Source: Elusimicrobiota bacterium
GTDB taxonomy: Bacteria; Elusimicrobiota; Elusimicrobia; 2-02-FULL-39-32
Assembly: GCA_023249835.1 (NCBI GenBank)
Contig: JAHFBY010000098.1
Span: 1 to 6,599, forward strand
DNA: 6,599 nt
Direction of reading: 5' to 3'
The notes under the pieces are model-generated. The model made no database searches and was not told the origin of the DNA. It saw only the letters and a list, made by a program, of their open reading frames with translations. The position numbers were made by a program, and so were the translations under genes. Below are positions 1 through 5,221 of the stretch, in pieces. Every line of letters begins with the position of its first letter. The stretch's first letter is position 1.

Positions 1-706
1 AACCCACCAACTGAATCGGGAGTAGGCTAAAGCTGGTCATCAAATCAAAATTTAGGTGCAGGAGCCGCAACAGGCTGTATTTGGATTCTCCTTTGTGGCG
101 GGCTTCGTGTTTAACGGGTATTTCTGCAACTGACCCTGCGATATAATTGGCTAAAGCCGGGATATAGGTCTGGCTGCCTCCGCTCTCCAGCATTTCCAAT
201 ACAATCGCGCGTTTGTAAGCGCGCAGCATGCAACCATAATCTTTGAGCTTTACTTTGACCAATCGCGAAGTGATGCGCGCCACAAACCAAGAGGGAATTT
301 TGCGTAAGATGGAGTCTTGCCGGTATTCGCGGTATCCCCCCACCACGTCGTAACCTTCCGCCATTTTATGGATCAATTTGGGTATTTCTTCAGGAGGGTT
401 TTGTAAGTCTGCGTCCAAAGTAATTACAGCTTCGCCTTGGCTTTGGGAAAAACCCGCGAAAATGGCCGCGTGTTGACCAAAATTTCGGGAGAGTTTAACC
501 AGTTTCACGCGCGGAATTTTTAGCATCAAATCTTTCAACAGTTTTACGGAGCCGTCGGAACTTCCGTCATCCACAAAAATTAATTCGTACGTCTTATCCT
601 GCTTTTCCATGACCAAGTTCAGGCGGCGCAGGAGTTCAGGCAGATTTTCCTCTTCGTTAAAAACCGGCACTATAACAGAAATATCTAAAGATGGGTTATC
701 GGGCAT
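1..706 (-). CDS. arnC: ArnC-like undecaprenyl-phosphate glycosyltransferase (GT2), C-terminus outside the window
   Basis: This GT2 glycosyltransferase should transfer a 4-amino- or 4-formamido-4-deoxy-arabinose-type sugar from UDP to undecaprenyl phosphate at the cytoplasmic face of the inner membrane. About 235 residues are visible. The N-terminus has the GT-A nucleotide-binding strand (VIVPVFNEEE, residues 11-20) and DDGSSDGS at 46-53. The metal/UDP motif DAD is at 98-100 and is followed by LQNPPEEIP. Also present are RQDS (129-132), DYGCMLRAY (156-164) and GESKYS (206-211). Remembered E. coli ArnC has the same motif series in the same order and spacing (RNxGQHxAIxAGFS, LDADLQNPPEEIP, DYGCMLRAY). 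ArnC is about 320 residues, so the two C-terminal membrane helices are missing here. The ATG at 706-704 lies inside the end of the aminotransferase gene (11-base overlap) and has no Shine-Dalgarno of its own, so coupled translation is likely. The exact sugar is inferred; GtrB/DPM1-type relatives are possible but match less closely. Confidence 0.87.
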   Translation of the reverse strand, partial: MPDNPSLDISVIVPVFNEEENLPELLRRLNLVMEKQDKTYELIFVDDGSSDGSVKLLKDLMLKIPRVKLVKLSRNFGQHAAIFAGFSQSQGEAVITLDADLQNPPEEIPKLIHKMAEGYDVVGGYREYRQDSILRKIPSWFVARITSRLVKVKLKDYGCMLRAYKRAIVLEMLESGGSQTYIPALANYIAGSVAEIPVKHEARHKGESKYSLLRLLHLNFDLMTSFSLLPIQLVG

Positions 707-1859
707 TTGTTTTTATAATCTCTTTAATCACTGCGCAGACGCGAGTCACGTCCCCGATGTTTAGAGAAGGATAAAGCGGCAACGAAAGGATACGCTCAGA
801 CACATAATTGGCGTTGGGTAAGTTGCGTTCCTTGGCGGTGAAAAGTTCTTTGTAGTAAGGGTGCTGGTGCACGACTTTAAAGTGGATGCCGGTGCCGATG
901 TTTTGATCGCTCAGAGCTTGAATGAACTCGTCCCGGCTAATTTTTAAAGTTTCGGTTTTGATCACGATGATAAAAAGGTGCCAGGGGTGGACTATTCCAT
1001 AGGGCGGGTCCTGCGGCAAATGGATTTGGCTTAAAGACCCTAACTCTTTACGGTAAATTTGAGCGTATTTGGAGCGGAGGGCGTTAAACGCAGAAAGTTT
1101 TCGCAACTGGTGTATGCCCAAGGCCGCTTGGATGTCCATCATGTTGTATTTATATCCCAGGCAATTGATATCGTAGTGCGGGCTGCCCCCCTTGCCGTAA
1201 CGTTTCCAGGCGAGCTTGTTCATGCCGTGGAAGCGGAGGAGGGCAAGTTTTTCCGCGAGTTTATCGTCGTTGGTCGTGATCATGCCTCCTTCGCCCGTAG
1301 TCATATTTTTAATCGGATGAAAACTGAATACCGTGGCGTCGGAAAGCGCGCCGATTTTTCCCCCCTTATATTCGGTTCCGGCCGCGTGCGCCGCGTCTTC
1401 AATAACTTTTAACCGGTGTTTGCGGGCGATCGTTTTTATCCGGTCCAGATCGCAAGGCAGCCCGGCAAAGTGCACGGGGACGATAGCCCTGGTTTTTTTT
1501 GTAATTTTTTTCTCTATTTCGCCCGGGTCAATGTTTAAAGTGTTGGGATCAATGTCGGCGAGCACGGGTTTTACTCCTAGGGAGCAGAGCATGCTTACCG
1601 TGGAGATAAAAGTTAAAGGCGTGGTGATCGCTTCCTCTCCGGGCTTTAGACCCAAGGCCAGATAGGCCAGGTGTAGCCCGCTCGTGGCAGAGTTCACCGC
1701 AACCGCATGTTTGGCCCCCACAAATTTAGCGAAATCAGATTCAAATTGCTGCACTTTGGGTCCGGTCGTGATCCATCCGGACTTTAAGGAGTCCACTACC
1801 TCCTCAATTTCATCCGCGCCAATGCTGGGTCGGGAAAAAGGTAAAAATGTTGTTTTCAT
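696..1859 (-). CDS. arnB: ArnB-like PLP-dependent sugar aminotransferase (DegT/DnrJ/EryC1/StrS family)
   Basis: This fold-type I PLP enzyme probably aminates a UDP-4-keto-pentose using glutamate, giving UDP-4-amino-4-deoxy-L-arabinose or a related 4-amino sugar. From the ATG at 1859-1857 it is 387 residues, close to E. coli ArnB (about 380). FLPFSRPSIG at the N-terminus and SGWITTGPK (27-35) match the ArnB start. VIEDAAHAAG holds the PLP-ring Asp (D155), and SFHPIKNMTTGEGG holds the Schiff-base Lys (K184). GYKYNMMDIQAA and GTGIHFKVVH (322-331) are also ArnB-like. A longer frame opens at a TTG (1910) and an ATG lies at 1865. The 1859 start is preferred because the extra residues are unlike the family and the TTG overlaps a candidate -35 box; no strong Shine-Dalgarno separates 1859 from 1865. 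The gene directly downstream is the ArnC-like transferase, as in arnBCADTEF operons. Other sugar 4-aminotransferases of this family (e.g. PseC-like) are the main alternative. Confidence 0.88.
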   Translation of the reverse strand: MKTTFLPFSRPSIGADEIEEVVDSLKSGWITTGPKVQQFESDFAKFVGAKHAVAVNSATSGLHLAYLALGLKPGEEAITTPLTFISTVSMLCSLGVKPVLADIDPNTLNIDPGEIEKKITKKTRAIVPVHFAGLPCDLDRIKTIARKHRLKVIEDAAHAAGTEYKGGKIGALSDATVFSFHPIKNMTTGEGGMITTNDDKLAEKLALLRFHGMNKLAWKRYGKGGSPHYDINCLGYKYNMMDIQAALGIHQLRKLSAFNALRSKYAQIYRKELGSLSQIHLPQDPPYGIVHPWHLFIIVIKTETLKISRDEFIQALSDQNIGTGIHFKVVHQHPYYKELFTAKERNLPNANYVSERILSLPLYPSLNIGDVTRVCAVIKEIIKTNAR

Positions 1860-1881
1860 TGTCATTGATTCTATTAATTTT

Positions 1882-1910
1882 TCTATAAATTTGCTAATTG
1901 TGGGGGACAA
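1882..1910 (-). promoter_or_regulatory. Candidate sigma70-type promoter for the arnB-arnC pair
   Basis: On the minus strand TTGTCC (1910-1905) is followed by a 17-base spacer and TATAGA (1887-1882). Each box matches its consensus at 4 of 6 positions. Initiation would fall near 1875, leaving a leader of roughly 10-16 bases with no clear Shine-Dalgarno before the ATG at 1865 or 1859. It is the only plausible promoter I found in the gap between the receiver-propeller gene and arnB. The -35 box overlaps one arm of the G/C hairpin at 1902-1917. The A/T-rich background makes chance matches likely. Confidence 0.33.
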
Positions 1911-1917
1911 ATCCCCC
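1902..1917. repeat. Small G/C inverted repeat (6-bp stem, 4-base loop)
   Basis: GGGGGA at 1902-1907 pairs perfectly with TCCCCC at 1912-1917 around a CAAA loop (plus strand). Neither strand has a run of T directly after the stem, so it does not qualify as a standard intrinsic terminator. It sits between the Fic remnant and the arnB start and overlaps the candidate -35 box, so it could be a weak regulatory hairpin or simply a scar sequence. Confidence 0.4.
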
Positions 1918-1931
1918 CTGTTTCCCTTATT

Positions 1932-2075
1932 CTAAATTCTAAAGGAGTAACTGTAGAAGATGGCCGGAGGCAGCCCTAAAGATAAGAGTTGGGTCATCAT
2001 GACTAAACGACCGGTCCGTCCGTTGCCGTCAAAAAAAGGATGGATGATTTCAAACTGATGGTGGTCCGCAGAAAT
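1932..2075 (-). pseudogene. Fic (filamentation induced by cAMP) domain remnant, cut at both ends
   Basis: One minus-strand frame, bounded by TAA at 2078-2076 and TAG at 1934-1932, encodes 47 residues that carry the core of a Fic domain. It reads HHQFEIIHPFFDGNGRTGR and then LVMMTQLLSLGLPP, which is the alpha4-loop-alpha5 region of Fic proteins. The motif HPFx(D/E)GNGRxxR is intact, with catalytic His at residue 12, Asp 16, the GNG anion hole and Arg 20 and 23. Fic enzymes transfer AMP, or less often other phosphate-containing groups, to target hydroxyls. The piece lacks the upstream helices and beta-hairpin flap that hold the target, has no start codon before residue 26, and ends shortly after the motif, whereas a Fic core is well over 100 residues. 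It begins within 10 bases of the receiver-propeller stop codon. I read it as a gene fossil left by deletion or recombination. A functional micro-protein is unlikely. Confidence 0.85.
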
Positions 2076-2080
2076 TTATG

Positions 2081-3244
2081 TCAATTGGTGGCGACGAGTT
2101 TTAAGTTTTTAGGGTGTACCTGGTAGATTTTTCTGCTTTTTTCCGCGCCTAGCCAAAACGTGGTTTTGTCCCCGGTGAAACAAGAGATGGTTTCTTGGGA
2201 GAGCTCTTCGGGCAAGGAGTACACTTCGGAAACGCTAAAATGTTTGTCGATCTGGTGGCGGTAGATCAGTCCGGTACGGCTGTCCAAGGTCCAGAGGTCG
2301 TTGGCCTGTCGGTAGACGCCGATGGGCTTTTGGCCTGGGCTGTTAAAGCTGGTCAAAACTTCAATTTTGTTGTCCGCCACTTTAAACCGGTAAATTTTGG
2401 ATTGTCCCGCGTCGCACTGCCAAAAAGATTCTCCATCGTAGTATAAGCCGGAGGGGTCAGTGCCTACGCTGGGTAGTTCCAAGTCCGTGGAAAGGCCGGC
2501 GTCGTTGGCGTGGCGCGAAAGTTTTTTAGCCCAAGAGTTTAGGGTCCAAATGTTTTTGCCGTCAAAAGCAATGCCCGTGGGATGCCAGTTTTCGTTTTTA
2601 TAGTCCTTTTGTTGGGAGAGGATCGGGTCTTGCGCGTGGCGATAAATGCTTTGGTTGAACCAGTCCACAGTCCAAACCTCTTCGCCGTTTAAAGTAATGC
2701 CCGCAAGGTGTTCGTAGGGCAGGACAAAAATTTGGATCGGAATTATCTTTGAATTTTGATAGTAACGATACCCCCCATAACCCGCAGCGCCAAGAAAAGT
2801 CAGGCCCAATAGCAACCCAACAGTTAATTTAAATGGAAAGGGTTTTTTAACCGGCAATGATTCGTCTTTGGTTTCTACCCAAGCGGGCGCGCGGCTGAGT
2901 CCTTCGGCCACGCTCTCTTTAAGTTCGTTTAAGTTAAAGGGTTTGGCTATGACCTTGAGGGCGCCCGCATCCAAAAAGGATTCTGCTCCCTCCTCGCCGA
3001 TGCCCTGCATAATAATCAGCGGCACTTGCGGCGCTTTCTTTTTAATTTGAACCACTAGTTCGAGCGCGTCTTCACCCTCTAAAGAGCCGTCTAGTAGACA
3101 GAGATGGATGTGGTTTTGGGGAATGTTTGCTAAAGCTGTTTCGCTGTTTTCCGCCTCAAAAAAAAATAAATTAGAACCTTGCAGCGATTGTATGGCAATT
3201 TTTCGAATCGCAGGGTCCGGCTCAATAATAAGGATGTTTTGCAT
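2081..3244 (-). CDS. Membrane-anchored receiver-domain protein with C-terminal beta-propeller-like repeats
   Basis: The 387-residue protein has three parts. Residues 1-118 form a CheY-like receiver: acidic pair E8/D10 (IIEPD), phospho-acceptor D52 (LLDG) and K101 (AKPF). The conserved Thr/Ser after beta4 is replaced by Q80 (IIMQG). After a charged linker, about 139-158 is a hydrophobic helix preceded by KKPFPFK, which predicts the N-terminus inside and the C-terminus outside. Residues 170-387 hold about five repeats of roughly 42 residues. Their pattern is G-I/L, DG, W, then a basic IYRH-like end (near 182, 223, 266, 308 and 353), resembling NHL/SMP-30/virginiamycin B lyase-type propellers. 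The ATG at 3244 is chosen because MQNILIIEPD begins the receiver strand. A TTG at 3256 overlapping the toxin stop as TTGA is possible. It follows the toxin gene by 8 bases, with a histidine kinase further upstream. The role is not known; a phospho-input coupled to a periplasmic sensing or scaffold domain is inference. Confidence 0.8.
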   Translation of the reverse strand: MQNILIIEPDPAIRKIAIQSLQGSNLFFFEAENSETALANIPQNHIHLCLLDGSLEGEDALELVVQIKKKAPQVPLIIMQGIGEEGAESFLDAGALKVIAKPFNLNELKESVAEGLSRAPAWVETKDESLPVKKPFPFKLTVGLLLGLTFLGAAGYGGYRYYQNSKIIPIQIFVLPYEHLAGITLNGEEVWTVDWFNQSIYRHAQDPILSQQKDYKNENWHPTGIAFDGKNIWTLNSWAKKLSRHANDAGLSTDLELPSVGTDPSGLYYDGESFWQCDAGQSKIYRFKVADNKIEVLTSFNSPGQKPIGVYRQANDLWTLDSRTGLIYRHQIDKHFSVSEVYSLPEELSQETISCFTGDKTTFWLGAEKSRKIYQVHPKNLKLVATN

Positions 3245-3252
3245 GGCGAGGA

Positions 3253-3528
3253 TCAATGAATGTTTCTTAATTTACGGTAAACTTCATCATCATTTCTTTT
3301 GCCGATCAAGACCAGATATATGGTATCGTTAATCAGTTCAAAAATAATGCGATATTCCCCGCTATCCACTCGTGTATAGTTGCCCAAGACTCCTTTTAGA
3401 CGCTTGGCGTCTTGCGGGTAAGGATTTTCTTGCAAGGATTGAATTTTTAATGCGATTTGTTGTCCGTGTTTTTGAGGTATTTTATGCAAAAATTTAGCGG
3501 TTTTTTTAGAAAAATTAAGCTTTAGCAT
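3253..3528 (-). CDS. RelE/ParE-family toxin (probable mRNA interferase)
   Basis: A 91-residue basic protein of the RelE/ParE superfamily, most likely a ribosome-dependent mRNA endonuclease, though gyrase-poisoning ParE-type action cannot be excluded. The N-terminal helical part (FSKKTAKFLHKIPQ) leads to the family core: RLKG (43-46), YTRVDSGEYRIIF (51-63) and IGKRNDDEVYRK (75-86). Arg60, Lys77/Arg78 and Tyr84 are candidates for the RelE catalytic positions. Length is normal and the frame is intact. The ATG at 3528-3526 lies inside the antitoxin's last codons (14-base overlap) and has no Shine-Dalgarno of its own, so synthesis should depend on antitoxin translation. Its TGA (3255-3253) is 8 bases before the next gene's ATG, so read-through into the receiver-propeller gene is plausible; I see no terminator between them. 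Confidence 0.88.
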   Translation of the reverse strand: MLKLNFSKKTAKFLHKIPQKHGQQIALKIQSLQENPYPQDAKRLKGVLGNYTRVDSGEYRIIFELINDTIYLVLIGKRNDDEVYRKLRNIH

Positions 3529-3769
3529 TCAAGAGGTTGGCCATTAGCGAACGGCTAGCCCTGGTTCCGATAAAACCGGACTTCTTTGCTTTATCGGCTT
3601 TGATGGCTAAAAGATCATTTTCTTCTTGGATCAAACGTTCATAGTCTCGGCTGGATAAGACAACGGCGACCAAGCGGCTTTTTTTGGATATGAATACGGG
3701 TTCGTGTTGCGCGGTGTCCAAGAGTAACCCAAACGAATCCTTTGCTTTTTTTGCGGCAAATGTTTGCAT
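3515..3769 (-). CDS. Phd/YefM-family antitoxin
   Basis: This 84-residue protein should bind the operator through its N-terminal Phd/YefM fold and neutralise the adjacent RelE-like toxin through its C-terminal tail. Residues 1-46 follow the family pattern: AAKKAKDSFGLLLD, EPVFISKKSRLVAVVLSSRDYERL (the pv-I-k-gr-vaVl-s-dYe motif, with position 31 Ser where Gly is common). Residues 47-84 are a helical, charged tail ending SLMANLLNAKA, typical of toxin-binding segments. The ATG at 3769 is chosen because AGGAG (3780-3776) lies 6 bases upstream. The frame stays open back to 3832, but that extension is an isoleucine-rich translation of the operator palindrome and lacks family similarity. The gene overlaps the toxin by 14 bases, the standard antitoxin-first order. 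Autoregulation is expected from the inverted repeat directly upstream. Confidence 0.88.
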   Translation of the reverse strand: MQTFAAKKAKDSFGLLLDTAQHEPVFISKKSRLVAVVLSSRDYERLIQEENDLLAIKADKAKKSGFIGTRASRSLMANLLNAKA

Positions 3770-3775
3770 GATGGG

Positions 3776-3782
3776 CTCCTTT
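3776..3782 (-). promoter_or_regulatory. Ribosome binding site of the antitoxin
   Basis: AAAGGAG on the minus strand ends 6 bases before the ATG at 3769. This settles the antitoxin start over the longer open frame. The surrounding bases AAAGGAGCCC-ATCATG are almost the same as those before the histidine kinase start at 5206 (one extra G there). Confidence 0.85.
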
Positions 3783-3790
3783 TTAATTAT

Positions 3791-3830
3791 GATTCTAATA
3801 GCTATTATAGCTCTAATAGCTATTAGAATC
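3791..3830. promoter_or_regulatory. Toxin-antitoxin operator: perfect 17-base inverted repeat
   Basis: GATTCTAATAGCTATTA (3791-3807) is repeated exactly in inverted orientation at 3814-3830 with a 6-base spacer. Each arm itself contains the 12-base palindrome TAATAGCTATTA (3796-3807 and 3814-3825), giving two symmetric sites with centres 18 bases apart. Phd/YefM antitoxins bind such paired palindromes over their own promoter, alone or with toxin. Here one palindrome lies in the -35/-10 spacer and the other covers the -10 box and the start region, so occupancy should block polymerase. The assignment to the antitoxin is inferred from position and symmetry. Confidence 0.85.
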
Positions 3831-3832
3831 AA
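3804..3832 (-). promoter_or_regulatory. Sigma70-type promoter of the toxin-antitoxin operon
   Basis: TTGATT (3832-3827), a 17-base spacer and a consensus TATAAT (3809-3804) stand on the minus strand, with initiation expected around 3797. The leader would carry the AAAGGAG ribosome site and the antitoxin ATG. The -35 box begins on the base right after the kinase stop codon (3835-3833), so the module carries its own promoter in a gap of only 63 bases. It may also drive the downstream receiver-propeller gene. Confidence 0.82.
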
Positions 3833-5206
3833 CTACGGGTGCGCCAGTTTTGCTGGCAAATAAACGGTGACGGTCGTGCCTTGATCTTTGGCGCTGGAGA
3901 CTAAGATCAGTCCGTGGTGGAGGTCGATCGCGCGCTTGGCAGTGGTGAGCCCCAGCCCTTTGCGCCCTTTTTTGTTTGTGAAGTAAGGCTGATAGATCTT
4001 CTTTAAATGAATATCGGATATTCCTTTGCCCGGGTCAATGAATTGCAAAACGATTCGGTCCATTTGCGGTTCATAGGAAACGTTGAGGGTGAGCGTTGCG
4101 CCGTTCGGAGAGGCTTCAATGGCGTTGCTCAATATTTGTTTAAACGCCTCCGCAAGAATTTTTGAGTCAACCGCAATGGCCGGCAAATTCTCCGCGTATT
4201 GTTTAACGATCCGCATGTTTTGGTTTTGGATTTGACTGTCCAGCGTAAAGACGACGTTGTTTAGCAGTTCGTTCATTTGCATGGGCTGTAAAGTGATCGT
4301 TGGGATTTTCGCAAGAGTTAAGAACTCTTCAATCGACTTTAACATCTCCTGCGCGTTTTCGTCCGCCACGTTTATTTGCTTTTTTAATTCCGGGTCCATT
4401 TGAAAATTAGCGAGGCAAAGCTGCAGGGTTCCAGAAACAATGCCCAAATAGTTGCGGACTTTGTGCGCGAACCCGCGCGTCATGTCCTCAAAGTTTAAGA
4501 ACTGTTCTTTTTCTCTGGCCTCTAAGAGCTGCATGTTTTTTTGCCGTTCAGCTTTTATTAATGCGACCTCTTTGTCAACGTCCGCGCTTTTGCTCTGATT
4601 TTCGGTCTTTTGCGCGCGCAGCAACTCCATGTCTTTTTGCGCTGATTCCAAATCCCTTTCTAAATCCTGAATCCGCTTTTGTTCCGAGGCTCCGGCAGAG
4701 TTCAGCCTTTCTTGGAGCGAAACGATTTCCAGCGCCATTTTCGCTTTTTCGCTTTCCGCGTGTTCAAAGCGTTTTTTTGCTTCTTCGCGGGACTCAGAGC
4801 CTTCGCGCAACTTTTGGCGCAGACCCTCGTTTTCTATTTCATATTCGTGGTACTTAGATTCCCATTCAATGCGTTTGCGTTCCAGTTCCGCTTCCAAACT
4901 TTTTGTTTTTGTCCTTTCTTCAAAAAGGGATTTTTCCTTTTCTAAACGGTACTCCATTTCTTTGACGCGGTAGGTCAACTCGCGAATGCCCTCTTCCCCG
5001 GCGGCGGTTTTCTCTTGGATTTTAACTTGCTCGCGCTCTTTAACCGCTAGTTTCTGTTCCCAAAGGATCCGTTCCTGTTCGTATCGGCGTTTCCAAAAGT
5101 CGGCGATTGAAACCGTGTCTAAGGTGGACCTGACGTCGGGGCTTGAATCTAGAAACGCCACCTGCAATTCTTTAATTTTTTGTCTAACACTTTCCCATTC
5201 GTCCAT
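3833..5206 (-). CDS. Soluble sensor histidine kinase with a long N-terminal coiled coil
   Basis: A 457-residue kinase with no signal peptide or membrane helix, hence cytoplasmic. Residues about 40-235 are an almost unbroken Glu/Lys/Arg/Gln-rich coiled coil. It is followed by a dimerisation/phospho-acceptor helix with H248 in FAHKVRNYLGI. The HATPase_c domain follows: N-box QILSNAIEAS (N361), G1 box DPGKGI (391-396), F-box YFTN (408-411) and G2 box KGLGLTTAKRAI (416-427). It resembles NtrB-like kinases, but the residue after the His is Lys instead of the usual Glu/Asp and the Pro of HExxNPL is Tyr. There is no receiver, PAS or HAMP, so the coiled coil itself is the likely input or partner-binding part. 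The ATG at 5206 has AAAGGAG 7 bases upstream. It follows the barrel-LysM gene by 15 bases, apparently in one operon. The receiver protein at 2081-3244 is a candidate partner; this is inferred from proximity only. Confidence 0.88.
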   Translation of the reverse strand: MDEWESVRQKIKELQVAFLDSSPDVRSTLDTVSIADFWKRRYEQERILWEQKLAVKEREQVKIQEKTAAGEEGIRELTYRVKEMEYRLEKEKSLFEERTKTKSLEAELERKRIEWESKYHEYEIENEGLRQKLREGSESREEAKKRFEHAESEKAKMALEIVSLQERLNSAGASEQKRIQDLERDLESAQKDMELLRAQKTENQSKSADVDKEVALIKAERQKNMQLLEAREKEQFLNFEDMTRGFAHKVRNYLGIVSGTLQLCLANFQMDPELKKQINVADENAQEMLKSIEEFLTLAKIPTITLQPMQMNELLNNVVFTLDSQIQNQNMRIVKQYAENLPAIAVDSKILAEAFKQILSNAIEASPNGATLTLNVSYEPQMDRIVLQFIDPGKGISDIHLKKIYQPYFTNKKGRKGLGLTTAKRAIDLHHGLILVSSAKDQGTTVTVYLPAKLAHP

Positions 5207-5213
5207 GATCGGG

Positions 5214-5220
5214 CTCCTTT
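5214..5220 (-). promoter_or_regulatory. Ribosome binding site of the histidine kinase
   Basis: AAAGGAG on the minus strand ends 7 bases before the ATG at 5206. It lies in the 15-base gap after the upstream TAA (5224-5222). It fixes the kinase start and supports co-transcription with the barrel-LysM gene. Confidence 0.85.
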
Positions 5221-5221
5221 A

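Noticed and set aside
1059..1412. Plus-strand open frames across 1059-1935
   Set aside because: They lie opposite the clearly conserved aminotransferase, and their translations show no recognisable domain.
1902..1917. Hairpin as an intrinsic terminator
   Set aside because: The stem is good but no T-run follows it on either strand.
3245..3256. TTG at 3256 as start of the receiver-propeller gene (TTGA overlap with the toxin stop)
   Set aside because: Possible, but the receiver beta1 strand begins right after the ATG at 3244. The four extra residues add nothing recognisable.
3791..3830. Long inverted repeat as a terminator for the kinase gene or as a transposon end
   Set aside because: No T-run follows it and no transposase or matching repeat is nearby. 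Overlap with a near-consensus promoter before an antitoxin fits an operator better.
3770..3832. N-terminal extension of the antitoxin frame back to 3832
   Set aside because: It translates the operator palindrome and promoter into an Ile-rich string without family similarity. The ATG at 3769 has a well-spaced AAAGGAG.
4561..4945. Plus-strand open frames opposite the kinase coiled coil
   Set aside because: They are Phe/Arg-rich antisense translations of Glu/Lys-rich codons, a usual shadow of coiled-coil genes.
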